A stretch of DNA of 62,825 nucleotides from Conoideocrella luteorostrata (lineage: Eukaryota; Ascomycota; Sordariomycetes; Hypocreales; Clavicipitaceae). The notes below the pieces were generated by a model. The model ran no database searches. It worked only from the letters and a program-made list of their open reading frames with translations, and was not told the origin of the DNA. Both the position numbers and the translations under genes were made by a program. Each line of letters begins with the position of its first letter. Position 1 is the first letter of the stretch. Positions 49,601 to 60,939 of this stretch are shown one piece after another. The stretch is from contig JASWJB010000261.1 of the NCBI GenBank assembly GCA_032433595.1, forward strand, positions 1-62,825, given 5' to 3'.

Positions 49601-52432
49601 AACAGGGAGGACTTATGCATGCTGAGAGCCACCCTCGGCTTGTGCCGTTCGCTGTTTGGAAGCCACATCGATCGCACCAGAACACGCAAGCGCTGCGTTA
49701 CAATGCGTAATAGAAATTGTTCGTCAAGAGTTGAGAGCGCGCCGGCCAGTCTGAGCTTGATATCGTCCTTGGCCCAAAGATTCGTGGAAGGACGCCGTGC
49801 GAACGAAGCTGAACGAGGAAGGCGCGAATGAGCCCTGGAAAGATGCGGCGTCTTCATTCCTCCCGTCAGTGAACGATCAGAAGACGAAGAGCATAAACAA
49901 GCGATGCTTAAATAAGGCAAATGTTTACTGGCCGTCTATTTTTATTTTTATTTTTATTTATTTGGGCCGAAAACGCTTCAAGAATGGCGTTGACTCGCGC
50001 TGTACTTGTTTTCTCACCGAGATACTGTTTCATATACGCCGTGGCTGCCGCATGCACCTCACTTTACCCCACTATTTACCCCAGGTGACTAGTTATGCAG
50101 AGAACATGAGCTCACTGACTGTGCCACATAACTACGGCTGCATCTAGTTGTGGAGTGAAATGGCCCTCTTTGTTCCCCCGCCGCTAAGTTTAGCCACTGC
50201 AGCCTACGACCACGAAGGTTCGCATTCTGATCAGCATATATTTCTTATATAGAAGGGGGAAATTAACTTGACCGCAGAAAGCGCATGGTAACAGCAATAG
50301 CCATTTACTAGCAAAGTCCACAAACTGGTTGGTACTGTGACAAGAAGCCAGCCCTGGAACGCGATCCTCTACTATCGCTGGAGTAGGTCCAAAGACACAT
50401 GGCTGTTGAATGACTCTACCGTTGTTCCATGTCGGCGTATCTGTGGTTGGTGCTGTATGATACTAATCTCCGGGGATTCAGGCATTGTCTTACATCGCCA
50501 GAAGAGGAATATTTCCTTCCGGATGAACATACCACTGCTGGACAGATTGTTTCCTAGCTTCTGTCCACATGAAGCACTCTCAACTCACCCATTGAATCCC
50601 TTTTTTACCGCACTTTAGAAACCCCCCCCATCGCTTTTTTCTTCTTTTCTTTGTACAGTAATACCGAGATTTACTGTTCACTAATGAATACGTGGTTCTA
50701 TCTCGGCGGGGAAGCTCCCCTTCCATGCTGCAGCGAGACACCAGCCATTTGTTGTACAGAGGGACAAAATTAGGTAATGAAAATATCCACCCTCGCTTCT
50801 ATGAAGCCCGAGATTACGCTATGGCGTTCCTCGCGGTAGCTTTTCCTTATTTGCATTTACTACTTGTCATAGATGGGACAAACTCACAGACTTTGTTTAT
50901 TTGAAGTAGCAACCACACAGCTCAAAACGCCCGTTTGTGACATATCTAACTAGTCAGCAATCAACCGAAGCCTAAAGACTCTATGTAGGGAGGAGGGACG
51001 AATTGTGAGAACCATTCCGTCTACAGCGGAACTGGAACAGCAACGTACCAGCCGGATTTGATCTTGCAATGCTGGCTTGGCGGCAGTGCCGACAAGCTGG
51101 ACCATCTATCTATTAGTCTCGTAGCTCTCAGCTGAACTTGCCGTCTTAAAGTGCCCGGCCACTATCGCGGAGCTCGGCAAGTTCATAGTTTTAATAAAAC
51201 AAAAGCAAACAAGGATAAAACCGATGCCCTTCCGCGTTCGCACATGGGACAAAAGGACGGCGAGGATACATCTCGATGGCTAGCGTGCAGGGGAGAGGCA
51301 GAGCAGAGCCTCTTCCATCAGGGGCATCAACCTCGAATCATTTCCTGAATGCTCACCAAAACATGGCTAGTATACTTACGGAACAGGGTCTTCATCCATT
51401 ATCTTGTTTTGGGTCTCACTCTCCTGCTTAGATTCTGTTGCGTCGGACGAAACGGTGGTGTAAATGTTATGTTTATGAGGTCCCGGATCGCAGAGCAGCC
51501 TGGCAGTGGAATAGGTAGGAATAATTAAACAGATTAGTTTCTTTTATTTTTATATCTTATATTATATCTTATATTTTTATCTTATATTTTATTTTATATT
51601 GTATCACCTTTTATTTTTGCTGGATCTTCGTTTTGGTCGTGGGATTCCCTCATTTTATCGTCTGTATGTCGAATTCACCCGAACGGTTATTATATTGTAA
51701 GAGCGGTAAAAAGTTGGAATGATGGATGGGGAGCCGCAACGGAAGCCTGTGTGCCGACCCAACAGACCGTGGCAAGCAATGCTGGTGCCTAATCGGTGGA
51801 CTACTTGGTTCTGCCTACGCGCTGGCAGGCGGCCGAAAGTACCCATGCACGGCGGTCGACAGTAAGCCAATGAGGGAGGGACCTTGTACGCAATACACAC
51901 GGTGCATCAAACTGCCCAAAAGCCACGACTTTAATTCTTCTGCCTGCTTCAGCCCCCATAGCAGTCCATCTCCGCCTGACGAATCAACACCACGCCAAGC
52001 GCACCTCCACGAAATACGTCTGCCTATGAGGTGCTTCTCCCTCCCTGCCACACGGCGCGAAGTAGACGCACCTCGGATAGATGTTCCATCTTATATGTAC
52101 TACTGCGTGGCGTGCCGTCAGATTCATTATCAGTGACGTACTCTGCAGGACGGACTGGGTAACAGTCTCAGGCAGCCGCAAATAATAGGCACTCCTGACA
52201 TGGTACCTGGATGATATGGAGGCTTGCCATCTAGTTGCATAAGTAGCCTCCTCCTCTTTTAAAAATTGCCATTCGTCTCCGTAACCATAAAATATATTCC
52301 ATGAGCATAACCTCTATTTGTCCCCTTCTACATTTTCCACCCAATCTCAATCAGAACCGAACTTGAACCAATCCCAAAAGCAATACTCTGCTAGAAAACG
52401 TCATCTATCCTACCCGTAACAACCAAATCACG
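46629..52432. other. 5.8-kb stretch without a supported gene
   Basis: Includes the promoter side of the aspartic protease (46629 upward). Frames such as 46819-47124 (+), 47515-47946 (-), 48465-48674 (-), 49480-49920 (-) and 51726-52136 (+) are open but lack homology I recognise, clean starts or splice partners. An AT-rich tandem tract lies at 51541-51600. The last few hundred bases are probably the promoter of the V-ATPase proteolipid gene. Confidence 0.45.
51541..51600. repeat. AT-rich tandem tract
   Basis: Sixty bases built from imperfect TATCTTATATT and TATTTTATTTTATATT units, with almost no G or C. Confidence 0.85.
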
Positions 52433-53366
52433 ATGCAACAACAAGACGCCGTTGTATACGCCTCCCTGGACCGCTGGTACGCAACTAATCACGCAGAAAA
52501 CCATCTTTGCCAAAACTAACCTTTCTCCTTCTGCCTCACTCAGTCCTGTATATGCAGTTCGTCGGCAGTCCAATTCCTGATCCCCCTTTGACCATCTCAT
52601 AACTGAAACCGAAACTCATAGTCCTTCTTCGCCGCCATGGGCATCGCTTTCTCCATCATATTCACTACCTTCGGCGCTGCTTACGGAACCGCTAAATCGT
52701 CCGTAGCTATCTTTTCAACCGGCATCTTACGGCCTGAACGATTGATGCAAAACACGTATGCTTGCTTATCCATCTCGAACCATCCTTTGGGATCATCCCT
52801 CGCAAAATAAACAACCCGAGCATTGACGAAAAAAAAAAAAAAACACTTACAAGTTCGGGATATATACAATTCCAACTACAAGTGACTCGATATACCAGAC
52901 GTCAAATCTTGTACTAATCATATCACATATAAATGCAGATTATGTTCCATCATGGCCCAAATCCTCTCCATCTACGGCCTCGTTGCCTCCGTCATCATGT
53001 CCAACACCATCAAGGAAAAAATGGCCGTCCACACGGGCTTCCTCCAACTCGGCGCAGGATTGGCCGTAGGTTTGTGCGGATTAGCTGCTGGGTTTGCTAT
53101 CGGGATTATCGGCGATGTGGGAGGTATGTCCGTTCCTGCAGGGTCAAGAAAAGACGCATTATCGAGTTACTCTCCAGAGCGTCGGTATAGTACTGCAACG
53201 AGGCTGATTGTATTTCGTAGTTCGGGCGAGCAGCCAACAGCCCCGTCTGTACGTGGGCATGGTTCTCATTCTGATCTTTGCAGAAGTCTTGGGTCTGTAT
53301 GGTGTTATTGTAGCGATTTTGATGATTACCAAGTCCACCGAGGGAGTGACGAACTGCCTGTACTAG
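52433..53366 (+). CDS. Diverged V-type H+-ATPase proteolipid (c subunit, Vma3-like), five exons
   Basis: Exons are 52433-52476, a 13-nt microexon 52544-52556, 52622-52755, 52939-53123 and 53221-53366; phases agree, giving 173 aa. The joined N-terminus reads CPVYASFFAAMG, matching the PVYAPFFGAMG start of fungal Vma3, which supports the microexon. Four transmembrane helices are evident. The essential proton-carrying glutamate is present in [13 protein letters not shown] (about E147). [16 protein letters not shown] and QQPRLYVGM point to Vma3 (c) rather than Vma11 (c'). Helix 2 and its loop ([19 protein letters not shown] and following [11 protein letters not shown]) differ markedly from the very conserved family, so this may be a paralogue and not the housekeeping copy. 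The gene converges on VPS18, 264 bp between stops. A poly-A run lies in intron 3. Confidence 0.87.
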
Positions 53367-53544
53367 GATGGTATGTACGCTCTACTGTCAACTTAAATAA
53401 CTCGATAAGACGGAAGAAATGCTTTGCCGGGATGCGCAAAGAATTTGGAACTGTAGAGTGATTAAAGAGGTAAAAAGAAGGAAGAAAGACAGGGGTTATC
53501 TGCTATGATCTGTTCTTATAGCAAAAAGTTTTTCTCTCTTTCTC

Positions 53545-53564
53545 TTTTTTTTTTTTTTTTTTTT
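53545..53564 (+). repeat. Poly-T run between convergent genes
   Basis: Twenty T bases within a T-rich tract between the stops of the V-ATPase proteolipid gene and VPS18, probably in a 3' UTR. Confidence 0.85.
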
Positions 53565-53630
53565 CGTTTTTTCGTCACTCATAGAGTCGTAGCCATTATA
53601 GTATTATACATTTCTCCCCACGCGGGGTCT

Positions 53631-56600
53631 TCAAACAGCCCATTCGTCAACATTATCATCCGCAGTAACAAACGGCTCGTCTATCCTCTTAATAGCAAAA
53701 TCACTGCAAAGAATGCTATGAATTAGTCAGCACCAGGAACCCCCGCCCAGAGTTCAGTTGAGTGCTGTCAGGGAAAGCTTACCATGCTGATGCAACTAGA
53801 GCATCAAGTTCAGCAACCACTGCATCTCTCTTCGCCCCGGTTAAACCCCCCTTGTGGATCTGCGTCTGTAGCTGCCTGATCTTCTTTGAATTACCGTACC
53901 CAGAGTGCTCAAGCACCTTCTTCCCCATACAATCGGAGTGGAATGAGTGTTGACAAGGGAACACAAAAAATTGCCTGCTAAGCAAAGGCAAGCCACAAAC
54001 GTAGCACTTCTCCCCCGGCTCCACGATTGCGTAACGGTGGTCAAGTGCTGCAATGTCCATCTTGATATTACTTGCAGTCTGTGACGACTCATCCATCTCT
54101 TTCTTCAGATTGTCAATATTCCGGCTGTAGTCTTCCAGCGCTTCGCAGATCTCGTCCTTGAAATCATCAATTACAACAAAGTCAGGGAAAAAAGGTATCA
54201 GGTCTTCAATCTTGAGCAGGTCGCATCTCTTTAGGAATTCAATCGCAGCTTTGATGCCCTCAGACTTGACAATAACTTTGCGAGCCACGGCCAGCCATAA
54301 CCTCTTTCTAAGATGGGGATTTGACATGGGCCTGTCTGCAATGACCGCTGCAAGCTCAACTTCATTATGGGAGAGGGCTAGGTCGACCGCTTGCAGATAT
54401 TGACCCATGCTCGTATAGATATGTACGCATGAGAGTGTGCGGTGGTGCTGGATACATAATCGCAGCGCAAAGTCGGGGTCATATCTGGGCTCGTCGCTCT
54501 GAGCTTGGAGGTAAGACAACAGGCCCGACTCGTCCTTGGATGGATGTGATGCGTATATAGAAACAAGAGTGTTATGTATGGCTGCGTCTTTAGAATCGAG
54601 CTGAAAAATGACGTAGTTCAAATAGCGGATTGCCTGATTTTGAGAATTGGGTTCACCGGAAAAATTGCGATTGTACTCAAGGAGTGCCGGGATAAGGCTA
54701 CGAGGTTTGAGGTCTGACTGTCTCATTAATATTTCTACCATCTCCTTGGCCACGTGCGCCATGAGCACGCTGCTGTAGCGGTAAAACACCTCTGCATCAG
54801 TCTGTTTCATCAGTACTGTGAGCACCTCTGGCCAACGTTCCCTCTGGACCCAATAAGACAGGATGTAGTTGTAGTCATCCACGGCATTAGCAAAATATAA
54901 TAGTTCGCCTTCTCTACCGTGACTACTAATGATATCATAAACAGTCTTGCGATCGAGGTCGGTTTTGTACTTGTTGATAAAGTCGTGGTACTCCTTTCTG
55001 ACTGACTGCAGCATCATCCTCGACTCTGCAGGATTTAAGCCGTCTGAGAGTTCAGCCTGTGTGATAATAGTATCATCGAGTGAATTGAGCTTGGCCATGA
55101 ACACCTCCACGAGCCAACTGGCAACAATCACTCTTTGCATGATTGCAGATTTATCGGCATTCGCCAACTTTGTCAGGAGAAACTGCCTCAAAGCATCAGG
55201 CTGATTATTGTCGATGATACTGAGCGCAATATCCTCAAAAGGCTTGTTACTGCGTCCGTACAAGAGAGCCGCCTCCTCCCAGTGACCCTTTTTGGCAAGG
55301 TGGTCACCGTACGCTGCTGCGACGGTCTCCTTCTGGGTCTGGGTGTGGGCATACTGCAATGCCGAGTCAAATTGTTTGCTCGCCATCATAATCTGCCAGA
55401 TATCTCTATCCTCATCTCGAGCGATAATCTCAAATATTTCGTCAGATGTGATGAGCCAAAATGTGCTCTCTTGCATATCCACTGTGAAAGCGATAGCTCT
55501 CTGACCAGGTGATAGAACATCATGCTCAGAGACCACATTGCCAGTCAAACGGTTGGTAGCAATAACGCGAGTGCCAACCAGACTTATGATGTGCCACTGT
55601 GTGAGAAGGACAGAATCGATGATCTCCGAGTTTGATATCTGACGGCCAGTCGACTCGGGTGCGATGATTTGAGTCCTCGTCACCATTCTTGAGTCTGCAA
55701 ACACTTTCGATCCGAGCGCACTATCTGTTGGTGTATTCAACAGCTTCCCGTGGAACACCCCTTGCGCCGACAACCAGGCATATGCTCTATCAGGGATATC
55801 CGCCTGGTGGGGAGGAGCTGCTCCGGGAGGGTCTGGAGATACCACCACAGCAGAATGACCAGCAGATGGGTTCCTTGACAGCTCATGAATCACCGGTTGC
55901 TCCGACTCAAAGAGCTTCGTGTAAACTGACCCACTACCGTCGTTACTGCGCCCAATCTTGCCGACAAGGTGAAATACCCTGCTTTGTGTGCCAATAATAA
56001 CCCTGCGAAAATCAGACTTTCCCTTCAAATCATCCACCCACATGCCAGTGATAGGACCATCAGGGAGTCTGTGCAATTTTTTCAAATGTTTAACCTCTCT
56101 CTTATAGAACTCGTGGGAGGTTTCGATGAAGGCTTCGTAAATATTGCCATCCGTGGCGCCGATGAGTATCTCTCGAGTCGACGCCGTTGGCAGTGACGGA
56201 TTCCATGCCACACTTTCAATGCTCACACCACGCAGCTGGCTCAAAGGGCGGGGTTGCCTCGATTGCGAGTGAAGATAGTAGTTTTCGCCGAGGGCAGTGC
56301 AAATGAGTAAATGGGAGGCGGTAGGATCGAGAAACATGCGTCGAATAACACCAATTTCTGAGGCTCTTTTTGGTAGATCAATATCTGGTAGCTCGTTAGC
56401 CAAGAAAAGGGCCCCCTCAGGATCCAGAGTCAAGAAATGAGACTAGTGGTTACATGCCATCAATGTCTTCCGGTCGCTTCAAATCGATGCGCAGAATGCG
56501 GCTATTTGAAAGAGCCAGAACCATGACGCCGTTCGCTATCTGCGCCGACACAAACTCTGCCGTGATGGAAAAGGTCATCTCCACACGTTCTACGTTGAAG

Positions 56601-56674
56601 ATGGGCAGCTCATCGACACCATGGCCATCGATGGCGGGAGCGGCCACGAAGCCATCGCGGAGGTTGAGAGACAT
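53631..56674 (-). CDS. VPS18: Vps18/Pep3, HOPS and CORVET core subunit with RING-H2 domain
   Basis: Three exons: 56674-56458, 56384-53783 and 53715-53631, giving 967 aa, the usual size. Vps18 is a core subunit of the HOPS and CORVET tethering complexes for endosome and vacuole fusion. The N-terminal beta-propeller starts with LPIFNVERVEMTFSI; the long middle is an alpha-solenoid (clathrin-repeat type); the C-terminal RING-H2 has CYVCGLPLL, CQHSFHSDCM and, after the last intron, CILCSDFAIKRIDEPF. The first intron has a GC donor (GCATGT) with a CTAAC branch site and CAG acceptor; it restores the conserved run RPEDID-DIDLPKR. No GT donor nearby gives the right phase. Upstream sequence in frame lacks an ATG, so M at 56674 (MSLNLRDGFVAA) is preferred. 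The gene converges on the V-ATPase proteolipid gene. Confidence 0.95.
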
Positions 56675-58248
56675 TGGTGACACTCTACGGCTGCGTAACC
56701 GAGATGCACACGCCTCTCCTCCTGGCGAATTGCGTGTGCGCGCCTGTATCCCGAGTTCGTTCGGTTGTGTAGAAAGCGACAGACGTTGTTCCGGCGAATT
56801 CAAGGGGGGCGTTGTGTCGAATGATGCGGTCGTGGCGGCTGTCGGAGTACTAGTTAGTTGAGCTCCATGGATGAGCTCCCCACTGCTGGTACTAGTAGCC
56901 TGCTGTAAATTATGGAGCGTGGAGCTCTCTCATTACATCACCCTACACGAGGAAAACTCGTTTCTGCATCACAAGACGTGTGCCCACCATCAGGCGGCCA
57001 CAGGTCTGGTAATGCCCTCACAAACTCTCCGCCAGCTTACATCCATCCCTGCTCCGGCGATTGCCCAAATATGGAACAGCCATGTGTGAAAGGGCAGACA
57101 CCAAGATGCACTGATAGGTACTAGTTGGAGATGGACTAATTAATTGCAAAACAATATGAATGCCAACTGCTAAAGGTGTATGGAGTATATGGTTTTGTTA
57201 GTCTATAATATTTCATTTTGATGTTTAATTAGCGATTTGGCCACGAGGAACATGAAAATGAACAGATATCGTTACCAGAAGAAAAAAGAAAGAAAAAAAG
57301 GCCATGGCCAGAAATGACGTAAAACTCCATCGAAGCCTCGCCTGTCCTAAGTCGCCGTAAGTCAGTGGACATCGGACGACCTAGGGAGTTACTACGCAGG
57401 GCAGGCCATCGAGTTTCTTCTGAGTTTCTGGGACAATTCACAAATAGCTCCAGCCCGTGAACTATTTACCTAGCAGGGGCTCAGCTGCTCCTTATAACCA
57501 ATTCCGATGCGCTGTCGTAGCCACTATCCCACTGATTTCGCACTTCACGCTACCGCAAAGCTATTCTCTCGCAGCGCCGTGCGACATACTCCGTACATAC
57601 ACAACGATACAGAGGCAGCTCTAACACAAGCGACCGTGCAGACAGTGAACACACGGGGCCGCGCGCCTGATTTGTGTCTTTCGACCACTGGTGCTGTGAA
57701 CAGCGCAAGCCTGCAACAAAAATCTGGAACTTGCCGAGGACAAAGGATAGTTCGGCACGTTCTATATTGTTTGCAGTGAATTTGTCTACGGATTACAACG
57801 AGCTTGTCTTTCAGTGCGCGGCCTGCACCGAACTTGGCGTAGTTAGTGGTTGGTGCATTGGGTCCCTGTACGGAAGCAGAGCGGGCCCAGTTACAGCAGG
57901 CCTTGTCAGCCGTGAGCATGCCCGACTTATCCCTGAGGCCAGCTGCGCACTTCGGGTCAGAGGCCTCTGTACAGATTCACGAGATCTTGAAAGACGTGTC
58001 ATGCGCATCGACACAGTCAAGTCTCCCGGATGGAACTGGCAGGACTGGGATCTTGGTGGGTTCGACCCAGACCCTGGAAGGCAGAAGGTTCTCGTGTACG
58101 ACTGTCTTGCTGTGGCTGCCGCGATGAATTGGTTGAAGGAGGTTTAAGAGGAACCTGCAATGGCGTAAAGTGGTCGGAATCAGTTCCTCTAGAACATTTC
58201 TGATTCCATGTCTACATCTGTCTCGTTGCCTCCCCGACTATGCACCCA
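56675..58248. other. Upstream region of VPS18 and unassigned sequence
   Basis: The first few hundred bases are the VPS18 promoter side. At 57846-58147 two overlapping plus-strand frames look partly protein-like: one reads ERAQLQQALSAVSMPDLSL, the other ends DWDLGGFDPDPGRQKVLVYD with a stop at 58147. They may be parts of one frameshifted relic, but I recognise no family. A TACTCCGTA motif lies at 57587-57595. Confidence 0.4.
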
Positions 58249-58870
58249 CTATGATTTGCCGCTCCGAAAGCCCTTCCTGCACTCCCACCATTCCGGCCAT
58301 ACGCCTGCCATTTCCCAATCAAGGATGCCGGTCACGTTGCCAGTGGAAACATCAACAAGGATATTTCCTCAGGAAAGATCCGCATGGGCAAAGTGCACTT
58401 GGTGCTGATCAGATAGCTGCCGCCGATACTCAGGCTGCGGGCACTCCTGCACCGGGGCGACTGAGAAGTCGTGGAACTCAGTAACCGACGCAAAAAGGCT
58501 TTACACCGAACAGGCTGCTCAGCCGACGAGAATGACCACTGGAAGCTGAACCATTCCACCCTTTGCCGGGCGTTGAGGAGGAGGTGAGTATGACAGCATG
58601 ACCTTAGCTGCTGGATGGAGGCTGATCCTGCCGCTTCAGCCATTTTGGGCCACGCCGAATCAAGCATGAGCCCAGGCAATCACTGCATAAGGATCCGGCT
58701 CTTGCCATCTTCCGATTCACTGTCCAAGCAAACCTGAAGAATCGTAGGGATCGGAATATATGTATGGCGTCGGACACAGCCCGTGACATCCACTTCCACA
58801 GCTCTACCATATTTGCGCACGACAGTAGCTCCTTCAAAAGCCAATTTAGGAGCTCGCAACACGTTTATAA
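58249..58870 (-). pseudogene. Broken aminoglycoside phosphotransferase (APH)-family kinase
   Basis: The minus strand carries pieces of a fungal APH/choline-kinase-like phosphotransferase. The first block (about 58862-58680) reads FEGATVVRKYGRAVEV and HTYIPIPTILQVCLDSESED, then stops at TGA where MQ-x-PG is expected. A block in another frame (about 58520-58249) reads VTEFHDFSVAPVQECPQPEY, then HADLS, a TGA stop at 58371, and GNILVDVSTGNVTGILDWE. HADLS-x-GNILVD is the kinase catalytic loop (HxDxxxxN) and GILDWE is the metal-binding motif. The stop inside the catalytic loop plus at least one frame change shows that the gene is not functional as sequenced. The original 5' end was not resolved. 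Such kinases are common in fungal genomes, with mostly unknown substrates. Confidence 0.7.
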
Positions 58871-59565
58871 CGCTATTCTACATGGTTGACAAAACTAACG
58901 TCTCCGATGCAGCTGTTTGATGATATGGGATTTGCGGTTGGCCGAGGGAAGAGAGCCCGGATGTATGTCCATACGGTAGATAGGAGAATAAAGGTCGAAC
59001 CTGATCGTAAACGCTGTAAAAGTTAGTTCAGTATTGGGACAAGTCTACGTAGGTACCGTAACCCCCACGCCACCGCCCGTTAAGTTCACATCCCGAAAGT
59101 TTCCTCCTTTCAGCGGTTATCTCCGGTTTGGATGAATTCTCAAAAATTTAATTCACTAGTACTGCTGCATAGATTACTTTGCATCCTGAAAGGGAAGGAC
59201 ACTTGCAGGAAGCATCAAGGAGATGGAATTGGGCCTTGTGGAAGGTGGACCGTGGTCTTGTCTTGCACACTCTGCACAGCGGCGGACGTTGAAAGTGGAG
59301 CCGTCTACGCGAAAAGGAAGACGGGAAGCCGATTTAACAACTCTACGGAGTAGACCTCACAATAACTAAGCACTGTACTGTAATGTGATCGCGCAATTGT
59401 CGCGCACTGTGACCGCTTATAACGACATTTATTACTCCGCATAATTTAGTTTTATTATCCCCTCCCCCCCAAATTTCCGTTCCGTTCCGTTCGTACCGTA
59501 CCGTACAATGCGCCAGGGTATTTTATCAATCACGCCGCCCAGATGCCAATCCACTCTCCCTCCAT
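58871..59565. other. Spacer between the APH relic and the LaeA-like gene
   Basis: No gene is supported. A TACGGAGTA motif lies at 59344-59352 and short repeats of CCGTT/CCGTA occur near 59480-59510. It includes the 3' flank of the methyltransferase gene. Confidence 0.45.
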
Positions 59566-60939
59566 TCACATGGCGCTCTCACCAGAGGGTTGTGACGGTA
59601 CCGGGGATCCAGGACTGCTCGGCTTTCTCGCCAAGACGATCCGCATCTTGAACACCATTGTTTTACACGCTTCTTTGTTCTGCGCAAAGTCTGCAATCTG
59701 GCGCGCCGTCTCCCGGACATTCATCTTTACAACATCTGGATCCCAGCCCATATATTCCGTCAGCGTGCGCAGACAGTACGCCTCTAACCCGTCCAGCCAG
59801 GTCATGAGCCACAATTTGCCCACGCCGCCGTCATTGAGGTTCATACGAAACTTGTGCTCGGCAATTTGTATGTCCACAAAGCCCGCTTCTTCGAAATAAC
59901 AAGGCTCTAGGTGGAATATGCCTCGGTGGCGGCCGGACTTTTCTGCGCCGACAAACAGGTCTTGTATGATGCGAAAGGCCGGAGCGTCTGGCGGGAAACC
60001 CGAAAAGAACGTGTAAGATCCTTCTTTTCCGTCCAGATCCGCTACTTGAACCCAGCCTCCGGGCTTCAGCGAATCATAGACGTTCTTGTAAATAGATGTC
60101 CAGTCGCGAAATGCGCCTTCCAGGCATCGCATGTTTACCAGGTCGTAGTGTTCGGTGGGTCGATCCCACTCTTCTGCGTCTTCAATCTCGAAAAAGAGGT
60201 TCATGGGAATACCGCAAGTCTCCTGTATGGCAGAGATATCCGTCCCTACTACTTCACAATCGGGGTGCAGCTCGGCAAACCGTATTGCCCATTCGCCGGT
60301 GCCGGTTCCCAGATCGAGTACATGCGTGGGATTGGCAACAGGGGCAAATGCAACCTCCCCATTGAAGGTCTGCATGAACACCTCGTGCTGAACAGTCAAT
60401 CGAAGCTGCTCCATTTCATCGTTGGGCATGTAATAGTTTTTGCAATAATTGCGGCCATGGATTTCGCGGTAGTCGAGTTCTCGTGCCCACAGGGACCGCG
60501 TTGATGAACAACTAAATAATACAGCTATGTTAGCTGCTGGTCTCTATACGCAAGGCAACTTAGGGTATGGAGTACTGTTGACTCACTTGTCCGAGTATGC
60601 TCTCCCATTGTACGACGTATACACTGTCCCATGCCCACTAGGTGGACGGCCAAATTCTCTCGGAGAGTATAATGTTCTGGTATCGAAACTTGGGACTGAA
60701 GCACCTCGTGCCACCTTTCTCAAAGCATTATTAGAGTCAACCAATTCGCTGCCATCATCGCTGCCTGCGACGCTTGTCATAGCCGTTTGAATTCCTTCGC
60801 TTGGAGCCACGTCACTCAGAGAGCCATCGCTCGCAGGTTGGATGTTGGGGGGAGGAGTGGCTCCCACAGTGTCGGCGAGATCAGCAGATATAGCACAAGA
60901 CGGCGTAGAGGTATTGATACGATGTTGAGTTGATTCCAT
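59566..60939 (-). CDS. LaeA-like SAM-dependent methyltransferase
   Basis: Two exons, 60939-60587 and 60511-59566, give 432 aa; the donor is GTGAGT, the acceptor TTTAG, and the junction codon AA|T keeps frame. The first 115 residues are disordered and Ser/Pro/Asp-rich. Then come DYREIHGRNYCKNYYMPNDE, the usual entry to this family, and the SAM-binding motif I VLDLGTGTGEWA (about 182-193). Acidic loop VVGTDIS, post-motif segment YDLVNMRCLEGAFRDW and SLKPGGWVQVADLD follow. Family members include LaeA/TdiE-like regulators of secondary metabolism and methyltransferases of other roles. No biosynthetic gene is adjacent here, so a specific pathway cannot be assigned. The start ATG at 60939 opens an uninterrupted frame. 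No signal peptide is seen; cytosol or nucleus is likely. Confidence 0.87.

Noticed and set aside
49480..49920. 146-codon minus-strand frame
   Set aside because: The N-terminal part is low-complexity Ser/Arg, no family is recognised, and an overlapping plus-strand frame is equally open.
58056..58068. GGTTCGACCCA, a possible tRNA B box on the plus strand
   Set aside because: A TGGC-N-A-like box lies only about 20 bases upstream, too close for a tRNA, and no stems form; the sequence is better read as part of a decayed frame.
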